Positions 1-12,235 of a DNA stretch of 64,000 bases are shown piece by piece (within the stretch, counting starts at the first letter, position 1; each line of letters starts with the position of its first letter). The notes below the pieces were generated by a model, which was given only the letters and a program-made list of their open reading frames with translations, was not told the origin of the DNA and did no database searches. Position numbers and translations under genes: made by a program. This stretch comes from Luzula sylvatica. Lineage: Eukaryota; Streptophyta; Magnoliopsida; Poales; Juncaceae. The stretch spans positions 64,521,570-64,585,569 of the forward strand of contig OX326957.1 of assembly GCA_946800325.1 (NCBI GenBank), written 5' to 3'.

Positions 1-922
1 CTAAAACAATAAAAAGAATTATTAGTTTACAATATTTCTTTTATCAACTAGTTTCATTAGATGAAATACTTTATAAAGAAATTTTGTTAATATTCAAAAG
101 GAATTTTTAGATTTTCTTACTTGTAGTCTTCCATAGAATGAGGAAAGATTAACAATTCTTGGGGATTGAGATAGTTCAAGAAGAGGAATAAATTTCTCAC
201 ACATTCTTTTTGTTCCATAATAATTGATGTCCAAACATTCTGTAGCTTTTTCATAGGGTTGCATCATTGCAGGGATAAGGCTATCTAGATATCCTTCCTA
301 TAAACAAAGAACAACATTTGTAGTAATTATTTTCTTGAGATGAAATCACAATATTCAATACGAACGTAATCGATGGCGAGCTAATTACCGCTTGATTCGG
401 GCCAATTAAAGATTGAGGTTCCAATTGTACTCCTCCAATTCCCGCATTATTCACCTGATAAATACATCGAGAAGTAATCAAATAAGTTAAAAATAACAGC
501 ATTATTTTCTTCTTAACTAACTTCATAGGATGCATCATAACAATTTTGGTGAAATATTGCTAACTAATTGCATAATTGAAGAATTAGGAATATTACCAGA
601 ATATCAAGCCTTCCGAATTCGCTTTCGATAAAATCCTTCAAAGTATTGATGGTATCGGGGTAGGATACATCAAGATGATGGAAAATTACATCTTTGCCCT
701 CTTCTTCCCGAAGCTTCTTCGAAGCTGCTCGACCTTTGGTTTCGTCTCTCGCAGTCAATACTACCTTAATATCTTTCTCTAACAATTGCCTGCATATCTC
801 AAGTCCAATCCCTTTATTTGCCCCCGTTACCACCGCAATCCTATGAAAGACGAAATTAACAAGATACAAGAATTTATATTATGATTTTATAAGTTGTACC
901 TTTGTGAAGTGGTGGTTTCCAT
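1..922 (-). CDS. Short-chain dehydrogenase/reductase, neomenthol dehydrogenase / salutaridine reductase-like (3' end outside window)
   Basis: NAD(P)H-dependent carbonyl reductase of the plant monomeric SDR group, which reduces terpenoid, alkaloid or aldehyde substrates in the cytosol. Exons on the minus strand: 922-900, 840-597, 454-389 and 297-121, all with GT-AG borders and phases that join in frame; the gene continues beyond base 1. The first exon codes only M-E-T-T-T-S-Q plus two bases of an Arg codon. The cofactor loop TGANKGIG lies at residues 13-20, and NNAG at about 91-94 opens exon 3. Exon 4 carries the family-typical sequence [15 protein letters not shown] followed by RIVNLSS, which includes the serine strand of the active site. 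The catalytic Tyr-x-x-x-Lys lies in the missing part. 170 codons are visible out of the roughly 300 usual for the family. Exact substrate cannot be inferred. Confident as an SDR; activity cannot be judged without the last exon. Confidence 0.9.
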
Positions 923-2220
923 TACTCTAAAATGGATGATTTAATGCAGCTTCAATACATTACTGGTTAAATTTTGGTTATTATATTTATATAGTGGGAA
1001 AGGACAGGAGTCTGGTTTCCATTATTATATTTTGCCCCCGTTACCACCGCAATCCTATGAAAGGAGCCTGCATGCGCAATTGCGCAGTTGAGCCCTGCTT
1101 TGATATTTCTAGGCCCATTTACTACTCCCGTTCAATTTGGTGGGCCCTGTTTTGACATTACTGGTTTGTAGTGGAAAACGTTATGTGGGGAATTTATTAT
1201 TTGATGGGCTCCACAACCGGAAAACAGATGAGGAAGAATCAAAGAGAGCGTCTATTTTGAGGGGAAACATACTTTTTCTTTTACTCTTCAAATATTCTGG
1301 TTGATACAAGAGCTATGATTTTTCATATATGTCCCTACAATTTATTATTTCTAAAAACTATATAACAACAAATTTTTTTGCACTTAGTAATACAAAAATT
1401 AATATGTCTGTGACAATTGGAAAAGAAAATTTGACACCGGAGTTGCAAAAACCTCCATTATAAAAACATAGTGATGCGGCTCTTCTCATTATACGTCTAC
1501 ACATTTTTCACGTTTTTATGACATGTATAAAAATAAAGCACATATTAATATTAATATTAATTTCACGTAACACATGTTAGGTTACTATGTATTTTTTTTA
1601 ACACATAGCAATAAAATAATATAAAAGAAAAAAGAAGGTTTTTTTGTGGCTGAAGAGAAAAATATCTTGTAAAAAAGGTAAAAGATGCTTATCAAAGCCT
1701 TGTCGAATTGAGTCCGTTTTCTCTGCTGCGGTCAAATGAAAACGTTATGTGTGACCATCATCATCATAATCCTTTGACTTTCTTGATTCTTGATTCTTCG
1801 ATATCTCGATTATTTTACGTCTTCATAATCCTTTGACTTTTTTGAGTCTTGTTGAGTGGTCTTGATGTGTGTCGTTTATTTTCTACTTTTAATCATTTTA
1901 CGGGGCTGCCAACATGTGCTCGTCACGTCGCCTCCTGTGTCCGTCATGCAGTCTTTTTTGAATTTTTTTTTTTTCTTTTCAGAATTTTAGATTTTGCAGG
2001 ATATATATGAAAATAAGATGTCGCGTGGAATGATTTGTGTCCGTCACATCGTCATTTTTTTTTTCAATTTTGAGATTTCGCCGGTTTGGTTTGCTCTAAG
2101 AAGTGACTCCTCCAATTATATTATTATTATTATTATTATATTATATATTAAAGTTTAATGAATCTCACCAAAATTTGACACGTGTCCATCACATACAAAA
2201 ATCTAAAAGTATAAAAATAA
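923..2220. other. Upstream region of the SDR gene with filler duplication; no gene
   Basis: About 1.3 kb of A+T-rich DNA. Bases 1030-1062 repeat the SDR exon-2/intron-1 border at 818-850 (33-34 bp, nearly identical). Just before it, 1011-1022 repeats the start-codon stretch near 912-923. A Helitron-like palindrome, TGCGCAATTGCGCA, sits near 1074-1087 but has no CTAG beside it. Bases 1740-1860 contain a short direct repeat around the phrase CATAATCCTTTGACTTT. I see no open reading frame with family likeness. Confidence 0.6.
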
Positions 2221-2227
2221 ACATAAA

Positions 2228-2303
2228 AGATTCATAGCTCGCATGGTAAGAGCATCTGCTCTTGGCGCTACAGACCCGGGTTCGAGCCCCGCTAATAGCA
2301 CCA
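2228..2303 (+). repeat. tRNA-derived sequence (tRNA pseudogene or SINE head)
   Basis: 76 bases with the outline of a tRNA. There is a perfect 4-bp D stem (GCTC with GAGC), an A-box-like TAGCTCGCATGG, and a T arm with GGTTCGAGCC as B box and four of five stem pairs. An encoded ACCA closes the unit. The first seven bases do not pair with the 3' acceptor strand and the anticodon stem is weak, so a functional tRNA is unlikely. It is either a decayed tRNA copy or the head of a SINE. Confidence 0.45.
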
Positions 2304-2407
2304 ATTTTTATTTTTAGCCGGTGAGAATATAGTATATATATTAATATAGAATCATTTTTATCATCACACGTTGAGTATATATGCTGTTGAAATGAACATA
2401 AAGCACT

Positions 2408-2475
2408 TACAATCTTTAGTCCAATTGGTTTGGATTGTTCCCATTGGTGGTGGTGTGCCTGAGTTCGAAAAAAAA
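2408..2475 (+). repeat. Possible second pol III promoter-like (SINE) head
   Basis: Contains TTTAGTCCAATTGG, like an A box, and 45-50 bases later GAGTTCGAAAA, like a B box, followed by A+T-rich sequence. This spacing is usual for tRNA-derived SINEs. No target duplication was found, so the call is tentative. Confidence 0.3.
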
Positions 2476-3450
2476 TTTGTCAAATTTTTTTTTTATCATT
2501 TTCATTTGAAAAAAAAAGATAATTTGGTTTTTGTCATGTGTTATTATTGTACATAATTATTATATTTCTGAATCTATTAGAAAAAAACTATAATTTTTTG
2601 TAAATATTAACACAATTTATTTTTAAAATTATTAATTTTTATTTTGAAAATATTAACATAATTTATTTTCAAAATTATTATAACAAAATATTGAAGTAAT
2701 TTTTCTAGAACAAATAATGGATTTTTTAATCATTTTCATTTGATAAAAAGAAGATAATTTGGTACATGTCATGTATTATTAATATTATTGTACCTAATTA
2801 TTATATTTCTGAATTTTTCAGAAACAATTTATTGACATATTTTAATTTTAAAATTATTACAATAAAATATTTAAGTAATTTTTCTAAAATAAATATAGGA
2901 ATTTGAAAATATACTTCAAAAAAACAAAGATATTTTTATGAGAATAATTTAAAATTATGTTAATTACAATTTCATAGATTTCTTTACAAAATCGTCAATT
3001 GTTTTCCAAATTAATTTTGAAAAAGAATTACATGATGTTTTTTCGAAAAAACATACTTTTAAATTCAGTATATTTATAGTATTAATTACAAGATTTTTTT
3101 TTAATATTCAATCCATAATTTTTATACATAATTAATACATTAATGTTAACTAATTTATGGATAATTGTTGTGATTTTGTTCTAAAACATGATTAAATTTC
3201 ATATGTTCAATATTTGGAGTAATTGAAAATTTAAGCACACACAAATATAAATTTACTATGAAGATGCAATTATATCCTGCACCCAACTTCAAATTTCATG
3301 CATGTTCGACAATGTCGAAAAGTATCATTTATATGTTTTTAATGTTACAAATATCAAGAATTAAACATAAATATATCTCTAAAATTAAAAGAATAAGCAT
3401 TTCTAAATAATTTCTATATATATATATATATATAAACTTAACGATATTTT
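2476..3450. other. A+T-rich intergenic DNA, no gene
   Basis: Nearly 1 kb of very A+T-rich sequence. A diverged direct repeat is visible: 2500-2590 resembles 2740-2830 (both contain TCATTTTCATTTGA and GTCATGTRTTATTATT). No coding signal. Confidence 0.5.
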
Positions 3451-3477
3451 TTCGAAGCGAAGCGAGAACCCCACTAG
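3451..3477 (+). mobile_element. Degenerate Helitron 3' end
   Basis: The hairpin TCGAAGCGAAGCGA is followed by CACTAG and a host T at 3478. This is the layout of the better-preserved ends at 10209, 10330 and 14226, but the stem is eroded. The 5' end was not found. Confidence 0.45.
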
Positions 3478-3478
3478 T

Positions 3479-3839
3479 TAAATTTACCTTACCTTCTTAT
3501 TAAGTTTCCAATACCGAGCATTTACATGGCGCCACGTACATCTTCTGTTGATGGTTCGATAAGGATGAATCAATCTAGACTTACATTTTTTTCACCTTCA
3601 ATTTAAAATTTTATTCAATATTGAATAGTGAATGAACCCATACCTCAAGACTAAAGACCTCTAGACAAATCTCTCCCTTTAAACTCACACAAACCGTGTT
3701 CTTCTGTCTCACTGTGGAGAAGTATAGGCTTGGGGAACATTGAGGTATGGCACTACTGTGGAGAGGTACAGGCGTGGAATATTGAGGTATGGCGATATTG
3801 AAAAGGAGATAGAGAATAGATAAGGGCATGTTTGGGAGC
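3479..3839. other. Intergenic, no feature recognised
   Basis: Ordinary non-coding sequence. A short imperfect direct repeat lies at about 3711-3790 (CTGTGGAGARGTA, about 45 bp apart). The only open frame here, on the minus strand, has no family likeness. Confidence 0.4.
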
Positions 3840-5640
<1,801 letters not shown>

Positions 5641-5641
5641 A

Positions 5642-7040
5642 CTAGCTTTTTCCCCGCGCAATTGCGCGGGAGCCCTCGAGTTTGTCATGATTATTCGCAC
5701 ATCCGTGATTTGGTATATTTTTAACTCCCTAATTTTTTTTGGATATTGTAAAAAATCCTCTATCTTTTCGTAAACTCCAAAAAAAAATTCTTTACCAAAC
5801 TTTTATTTTAAAATACTCCTTATGGATGATATTAATTTTTTTTTTCCAAAATACCCTCCAAATCTCATATGTAATAATTAAAAGTTATTTTTGTTATTTT
5901 TTATTAATTTTAAGAAAATTCATAAACACTTCTTAACGTGTAGTGATTTAAAAAAATTTAAATTATTACATATTTTGTTTATATAATTTTAATATTCCAT
6001 TCTTTATTCATAAAAAACTAACATTAAATAATAATAAATAAACATCTTGCAAATATATTCATAGAAAATATCTATTTAAATATCTACTTTTTATTTTAGT
6101 TTTCCTTTTATGTATTTTTTTAATAGTTTTATGATATTTTATTTTTAAATATTTGCAAGATGTTCTTTTAATAATATTGTTCAATTTATTATAATTTTAT
6201 GTTAGTTTTTCAAGAAAAATAATACATAAGTCGAATATTTGTAATGAATGAAATATTAAAATTATATAACATATAACATATAGTAATTTTTTTTAATTAT
6301 TATATATTACAAAAAGTTTAAGAATTTTTTAAAATTAAAAAAGAATTTTTTTTAAACGAATACATATGTAAATTAATTGTTTTTTACAATATCTAAAAAT
6401 TTAAGGAGTCTTTTGAAAATTTTCCAAGTAAAGTGGTGATAGGGAGGCATAATTAGGTGGTGATGTGGAGGCATGAGATGAGAGGAATTATTAATAATGT
6501 AAAAAAGGACCGAAATTTAAATTAAAAAGGACTAAAATGTTAATAAAAAGTACCAAAGTGTGAACTAAAACTGAAAAGGACCAAGATATAAATAAAAAGA
6601 ACTATAATGTAAATTCAAAAATGTAAAAAAGGACCGACATGTAAATAAAAGGGGATCAAGATGTAAATATGAAGGACCAAAATATAACTTTCTAAACTTA
6701 AAAGGACAAAAATGTAAATAGAAAGGATCAAAATATAGTTTTTTCAAATAAAAAGGACCAAAATGTAAATAAAAAGGACCAAAATGTAAATAATTTTTTT
6801 TCAAAGAGGCCCCTGGATCAAAGTGTAATTTTTCAAACTTGAAAGGACCAAATGTAAATAAAAAGGACCAAAATGTAAATAAAAAGGACCAAAATGTAAT
6901 TTTTTTAAAATAAAAAAGACCTAAATGTAAATAAAAAAGGACCAAAATATAAAAAAAAATATTTTTTTTACAAAAAAACCCCTGATGACGTGGACTCATG
7001 TCATGTATGGGCTCCAATTTTGTTAACTTTATACATAAGA
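5642..7040 (-). mobile_element. Non-autonomous Helitron, minus orientation, with internal minisatellite
   Basis: Read on the minus strand, the 3' end is the perfect palindrome CCCGCGCAATTGCGCGGG (5653-5670), a short spacer, CTAG (5642-5645) and host T. The likely 5' end is TCTTATGTATAAAG at 7040. This matches the 5' end of the sister copy at 57003-57666 (TCTTATATATAAAT). Before the 5' end both copies carry the same 21-bp minisatellite and the phrase CCTGATGACGTG. The 5' flank here has T instead of the expected A, so the exact border is less sure than the 3' end. No Rep/helicase coding is present. Confidence 0.7.
6490..6960 (+). repeat. Minisatellite of about 21 bp (AAAAGGACCAAAATGTAAAT)
   Basis: About twenty diverged units of AAAAGGACCAAAATGTAAAT run head to tail, with insertions. 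The same array occurs in the sister Helitron at 57290-57590. The long minus-strand frame over 6565-7350 is this repeat read through and is not a gene. Confidence 0.8.
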
Positions 7041-9464
7041 ATAATTCCACTCTACTAAGAGGAAAAGAAGAGCCAGGCACAAAGATTGTGGGAGAGAGAA
7101 GAGCTAGAGGCAAGTCGCGTGAAAAGGCGGCAAATATATGTGAAAGAAGGGATGAGAGACATGGATCCTTGTGAAAGAAGAGAGAGCACGACGCCTGTGC
7201 CGGGAAGGGGAACTCACAACGCCAAGTCATCCACGCACTCGACGCCGGGACGCTCCATACTCCACTTGGCGATTCATCCTTATCGCTGCTCCACTCTTCA
7301 GTGAGGAGCAACAACGCTAATGCACGGACGACCAAAAATGAAATATACACTAAAGAACCAACTGCCAGTTCGTTCGCCGAGAACCGAGAAGTTTAAAAGC
7401 GAGATTATACTTCTTCCTGCTATGCCATTCCACTGCTACTTCTAGAAATTGATTGTTTTTTCTTTAGAAGGTTCTCCATTCTTCAAGTTTATGATTTAAA
7501 AGTTCATTTTTGTGGAATAGGTTGTTTTATTCTCACCACTTGTTAATTATACATTAATTAATTTGTAGATTGAGTGGATTATTATGCTATTGGTTGTTTT
7601 TATACAAGGGTTCCATGACTTCTCCACTTATACTGGGCTTGCTCATCACATGTTCGATGAAATATACCCGTTTGTTGGTCATACAATTTGCTGGTAAAGA
7701 TAGTTCTACGAGATTCCTCCGTAAGTGGACATCATCCCTTCTTTCTTCTTTTGCGATAGGATGCAAGATCGAAAGGGGGTTACATCCTTTCTTTCTACTT
7801 TACCCCTGATATTTTCACTTTTCATGGATTTCATTTTATTTCTTCTCTAATTTCCATTTTTATGGTTTAATGGCGGATTTAGGTGATCAATTTCAGTTAC
7901 TTCAGGCATTACTTCAGCGGCTTCGACGATATTTCAGCGGTTTCATGTGCATTTTCTCGCGTGGCGAACTAACCAAATCAATTATTTCCTTATTCGACAA
8001 ATTCTTTCAACGTTGAGTACGTAACTATTGTATCTAATTAACACATCATTTCATTAATTCAAAAATATTTATGTAAGTAATTTAGTTTCATGCTTCAATT
8101 TTTAATTTTTCTACTTCTTTTTAAATTGCTTAGCATAACGCACATCATGAGGTTCGAAAGACAAGATTATTCTCAGTGGGTCGATTAGATGTGGCCACAA
8201 CTGACCTAATTACTGTCACTAATGACGATATTTAAACTAATGACGGTAATTGAACCAAATATTTAATTGAAGGAATTAAATGCATACCAGATTTCATCAA
8301 AGTAATGCCATCAGCCTAATCAATCGAGATCCAGGATAAAAATAGTGGTCCCTAATTATCTTTTCGGGTAATTTACGGAATAGTCCCTGCTTTATATTAA
8401 ATTACATAAAGGCTCTTGTTTTGTTTGTTTTAATTGCAGGTTCCTGAAGGGAGGAATCATGAAGGTGGTAAGATAGCTTGTCAAAAATGGAGGACTTGAG
8501 GTTAGTATTTGTTTTCTACGAAATGAGTTATTTGTAATAATGCCCTAATTGAGTAATTTATTTGTTTTGTCCATATCTTTATTCATTCTAGCTTGCAAAT
8601 TTGGTAATTTTGCAAATTTATCCTTCGAAAACTTCTAATCACGATAATGCTCTTCAATACTTTTGTGCTGTAGTTGCTTTTAACAAATGTTTTTCAGCCT
8701 TTGCTTTTCAAAATGTTTCTTTTAGATTTTTCAATAAAATATTTCAGTTTCATTAAAAACTTTGAAGTCACTCATGCTTTGTTTTCAATACCATAGCAAC
8801 TAGAGAAATTGCAGGAAGAAGACCACTTGATTTGAGAAGAATTTGCATGGAGATTTTCTTGCCATGTTTTCAATTTTTAGGTGAGATTTTCAACTTCAGA
8901 GTTCAGACAATGACCAATCATTCAATTCAATTTTCAATCTTTTTTTGTTATTTTTTTGGGGTCTTTTTTTTTCTGATTTTGGGATTTTATTGTTCTTGGA
9001 ATTTCTCTAAGGGAGTGTTTGTGAATTGTGTGTGATTTTTGATCAGTTGTTAATAACTGAAGAGATAGATATAGAGAGTATATTATTTATATTGGACAAA
9101 AGAAAGAATAATACTAATACCAATAGTTAATTATCGTACATTTTTCAGTTCACTGAATCTTCTAATTTTTTTTCATGCTGCTAATATTAGTTATAACTTT
9201 GATACTATAAAAACAAAAGAAAGAGAAATCTTGAAACCAAATACTGAATTTGGTTCAAATAGAAATTCCAACATAATTTATCTCTATACCTTTTCAATTT
9301 GTTGTGTAAATCGATAGTTAATACTAATACCAATGCTTGGACTTGGGATTTCCGACTTTTTTTAGTCTTTGTGCCTATTCAATTCGTGGTATGTACAATA
9401 TACATTTTTTTGGTATATACAATATATGATTGTACAAATGATGATAAACATTTTAGTGATCTTA
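7041..9464. repeat. Transcript-like repeat R, copy 1 (7775-8240), and flanking unannotated DNA
   Basis: 7041-7450 is a purine-rich, G+C-richer leader-like stretch. 7775-8240 is homologous to 14711-15530. Shared phrases include TTTACCCCTGATATTTTC-like text, ATTTCAGCGG, TCTAATTAACACATCAT and GATTAGATGTGGCCACAAC. Copy 2 has extra internal sequence. AG|exon-like and GT-like borders (for example 8439 GCAGGTTCCTGAAGG) give a gene-like look, but no frame stays open. Between 8341 and 9464 I see nothing beyond A+T-rich DNA. Confidence 0.5.
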
Positions 9465-9518
9465 TCTCTCCTCTCATTAAATTTTGGATACAAAGGATAG
9501 GGTGAGGTCACATCATCA

Positions 9519-9580
9519 GTTACTGTTCACACATACTGTTCGGTACTGTTCATCACGTACTGTTCATCCGGGTTACTGTT
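9519..9580 (+). repeat. TACTGTTCA repeat cluster
   Basis: Five occurrences of TACTGTT(C) within 62 bp, at spacings of about 10-16 bp, close to the inferred 5' end of the Helitron. Confidence 0.7.
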
Positions 9581-9610
9581 CATTTTTTTTTTAAAAATTT
9601 TATTTTATTC

Positions 9611-9734
9611 GACATATGTCTTGTGTTCTAAATAAAATATTTGAATTTTTCATCGTATTAATAAATATAATTGACATATGTCTTGTGTTCTAAATAAAAT
9701 ATTTGAATTTTTCATCGTATTAATAAATATAATT
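9611..9734 (+). repeat. 62-bp tandem duplication
   Basis: 9611-9672 and 9673-9734 are identical head-to-tail copies beginning GACATATGTCTTGTG. The identity implies a recent event. Confidence 0.9.
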
Positions 9735-10226
9735 TGTATACTATAATTTTACTGTTAATAAAATACTATTCACACAAATACTTTTTGTTAGCCTGAGCTG
9801 TCATTATTTTTTTTTTATGCTTATTATAACATTTATGAAGATTACTTTTGTTTTTAAATTAACATTTATGCTTATTTTTTTAGGAAGAAAAAAGTTTGCA
9901 TTTATTGCATAATACTTGTGAGACTATTTAATATCAGCCTTTTTTTTTAAATTAACATTTATGAATATTACTTTTGTTTTGCACTTGTAACGTTTTAGAT
10001 AAAATTATTATTTTATGATCATAAAAAATTTTGAAAAATCGCAGCGAAGCGCAAGAAATATTTCTATTTTCTTATCAAATAATATATCAAATAATATATC
10101 CCGCAGCGAAATAATATATCAAATAATATATAAAATTATTACTTTTGCTTATTATATTATTTCTTATCAAATAATATATCCCGCAGCGAAGCGCGGGCTA
10201 TTTTCCTAGTGCTATTAATATTGTTA

Positions 10227-10330
10227 TCTCTATCTTTATAAAAAATATTATGTTCACTTCTTCGATAATAATTCATCACTGTTATGAAAAAAATGAAACA
10301 TACCGCAGCGAAGCGCGGGAATATTCCTAG
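10227..10330 (+). mobile_element. Minimal Helitron-like element (104 bp)
   Basis: A|TCTCTATCTTTATAAA at the left, then CCGCAGCGAAGCGCGGG (10303-10319) and CTAG (10327-10330) followed by T. It lies only 17 bp right of the previous Helitron end. If both ends are real this is an end-only element of about 104 bp. Confidence 0.5.
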
Positions 10331-11830
10331 TTGTTCTCCCTTTAAATAGACTAACACTTTGAGCTTGTTCAATGGGCCACGTTGCTCTCCATCTAACCAT
10401 CTGTTCATGTATTCATCTCAGCCATCCATTCATTTCTTCCCCTCCTAAACCCCACAGGCCACAACCCTCTTCTGCCCTAAACCAACCCAACAGAGCTGCA
10501 GACAGGGAGAGTGAGAGCGGCGGATAGGGACTTCTTTCCTAAACCCAAAAAACAACGGACAGAGATAGACGGCAGATAGGGCGAGGGAGAGACGCACAAC
10601 AACATCACGAACGCAGGTCGAATGGATCGCCACGGCGGTTGCAGGGAGAGCAGAGAGACGCACAGGTGGAACCATGGCGGATTGCCGCGACGGCTGCAGG
10701 GAGAGCGAGAGAGACGCACAGGTGAAACCATGGCGGATCGCCACGACGGCTGCAGGAAGAGCGAGAGAGCGAGAGAGGCACACTGTACAATCTAACCTCG
10801 TCCTTGACCATGCTCGAAGGATGCAGCCGATTCTTGCTCTCCACTGCAGAGCAAGAGCAAGCAGGTCATGCTCTCTCTTCTCTTTTTTTTTTTACCTGTT
10901 TTATGCTGATTTCTTGTTTTCTTGTGTTTCTTGATTGTTTTTGGTAACAAGAGAGGGTTGTACCAGATTTGATTATTTCGTGTCAAGTTTTTGTTATTTC
11001 GTGTAATTATCGTCGTGTTCCATTTGATTATTTCGTGTCAATTTTGGCAATAAGTATCTAAGAAAGTACAATTGCTGAAATTATGCTCGATTTTTGTTAT
11101 TTCGTGTAATCATCGTTGTGTTCCATTAAATTATCTTTCATTTTAGTTTGGTGAAGATACGGGATTTTAGTTTTGGCCGCGGCAAATAGTCTCGGTTGCC
11201 TACTATTATTGATAGACGATTTTTGTTTCGATTTGTCGGTATTTGTACTGTCTGCAGTTTTTTTGTTCGTGTCAGCTTTGAAATTGGCCTGTACTGCCGT
11301 GGCGCAGTCTCCTCGGGAGTCTTTAATTACATGCCTACTAGCACAACCCAGTTGCCTGCCTACAAAATCAGGTTTCTTTTATTTTTAATTTCTATAATTT
11401 TGCAGATTTTCAATAAATAATTATATAATTATAATATTTTTATATGCAAAACTAATCTTCAAATATTTCACATAGCTCTCAAAACACATGGCAGAGATAA
11501 CTTGCAGCCCAAGTTTCGGCTTACACAACCATGTTAGTTTTCGTTTTTCATTTCTTTTTACATTTCAGTCCTTCCAAATTAAATTAATTATTTTATTTAA
11601 CATTTTTCTTTTAATACAGTTTGCAAAATGCATGGGAAACTATGGTAGCATACGAAGTATGTAACTTATTTTGCATGAATGCATATAATAGAGTACACGT
11701 TGAAGCTTTGGAGTTTTCACAAGACGATTTTTTTATTCTTAATTAGAAGGGCCTTTGGGTAATTTTACAATCCTTTTTGACATTTTAATTTATTTACCTA
11801 TATTTTAACATGTTCATTTGAATTTATATT
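10331..11830. other. Unannotated DNA with minisatellite; no intact gene
   Basis: 10440-10870 is G+C-richer and GA-rich, like the transcribed leader of a gene. 10980-11160 repeats the phrase TTTTGTTATTTCGTGTAAT. Several short frames overlap on both strands, none with family likeness. It may be the 5' part of the captured gene whose exons follow at 11835. Confidence 0.35.
10620..10775 (+). repeat. Minisatellite, about 52-56 bp, three units
   Basis: Units begin at 10622, 10674 and 10730 with ATGGMKSATYGCC and share GACGGCTGCAGGGAGAGCGA and GACGCACAGGTG. The third unit is truncated and diverged. Open frames on both strands across it are by-products of the repeat. Confidence 0.8.
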
Positions 11831-11834
11831 TCAG

Positions 11835-12227
11835 GAATTCTTATCCTGGCCAGACATGGCATTTTCGATTTAGACATCGAAGCTCGCAAACGTAACTTTT
11901 TTTTTCCGATTATTCTATAATATACATATAATTGATTTATTCTATATTTAGAAATATTTTATTTTCAGTGATTATGCAATTTGTTCAAGAAGGAAAAACA
12001 TTAAAAGCGAGAGAGCTAATAGAAGAATTAGCCCCAACATTACTTGAGACAAACATGGATTTATATTTCGACCTCTTAACCCTCCATTTTATCAAATCTT
12101 ATCCGTGGAAGAAACTGGTAAGCACATTTTACATTTCGAAGAATTCTAGAGCTTGGTTTCAATTGACGTTTTATTTATATTTCAGTGGCGAAGCATTAGA
12201 ATTTGGCGAAGAATTAGCCCCAAGTAG
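11835..12227 (+). pseudogene. GID8-like (LisH/CTLH/CRA) gene fragment, broken
   Basis: Three exon-like blocks with splice-like borders. 11835-11891 ends ...DLDIEARK plus one base. 11969-12117 reads L-I-M-Q-F-V-Q-E-G-K-T-L-K-A-R-E-L, then E-E-L-A-P and DLYFDLLTLHF. 12186-12227 reads GEALEFGEELAP. This is the order and wording of the CTLH domain of plant GID8 homologues, subunits of the CTLH/GID ubiquitin ligase. The third block is out of frame with the second, and no LisH start or CRA end was found, so it cannot make the protein. Retained introns show capture at DNA level. It lies among Helitron ends, as expected for Helitron capture, though its element was not delimited. Confidence 0.6.
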
Positions 12228-12235
12228 GTAAATAA

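Larger units (their letters stand above)
9465..10209 (+). mobile_element. Non-autonomous Helitron (745 bp)
   Basis: Starts TCTCTCCTCTCATTAAATTT after a host A (9464). It ends with the hairpin CCCGCAGCGAAGCGCGGG (10180-10197), a spacer, CTAG (10206-10209) and a host T (10210). The A|TC...CTAG|T arrangement is diagnostic of Helitrons. Inside are a TACTGTTCA repeat cluster (9519-9580), an exact 62-bp tandem duplication (9611-9734) and two further partial copies of the 3' hairpin (10040-10053 and 10099-10108). The 3' end is strong; the 5' end is inferred from its likeness to other ends. Confidence 0.65.

Noticed and set aside
2228..2303. Functional tRNA gene
   Set aside because: The D and T arms are good, but the acceptor stem does not pair and the anticodon stem is weak; kept only as tRNA-derived.
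6565..7350. 261-codon frame on the minus strand
   Set aside because: Most of it is the 21-bp minisatellite of the Helitron (repeats of FGPFYLHF type). No start context or family likeness.
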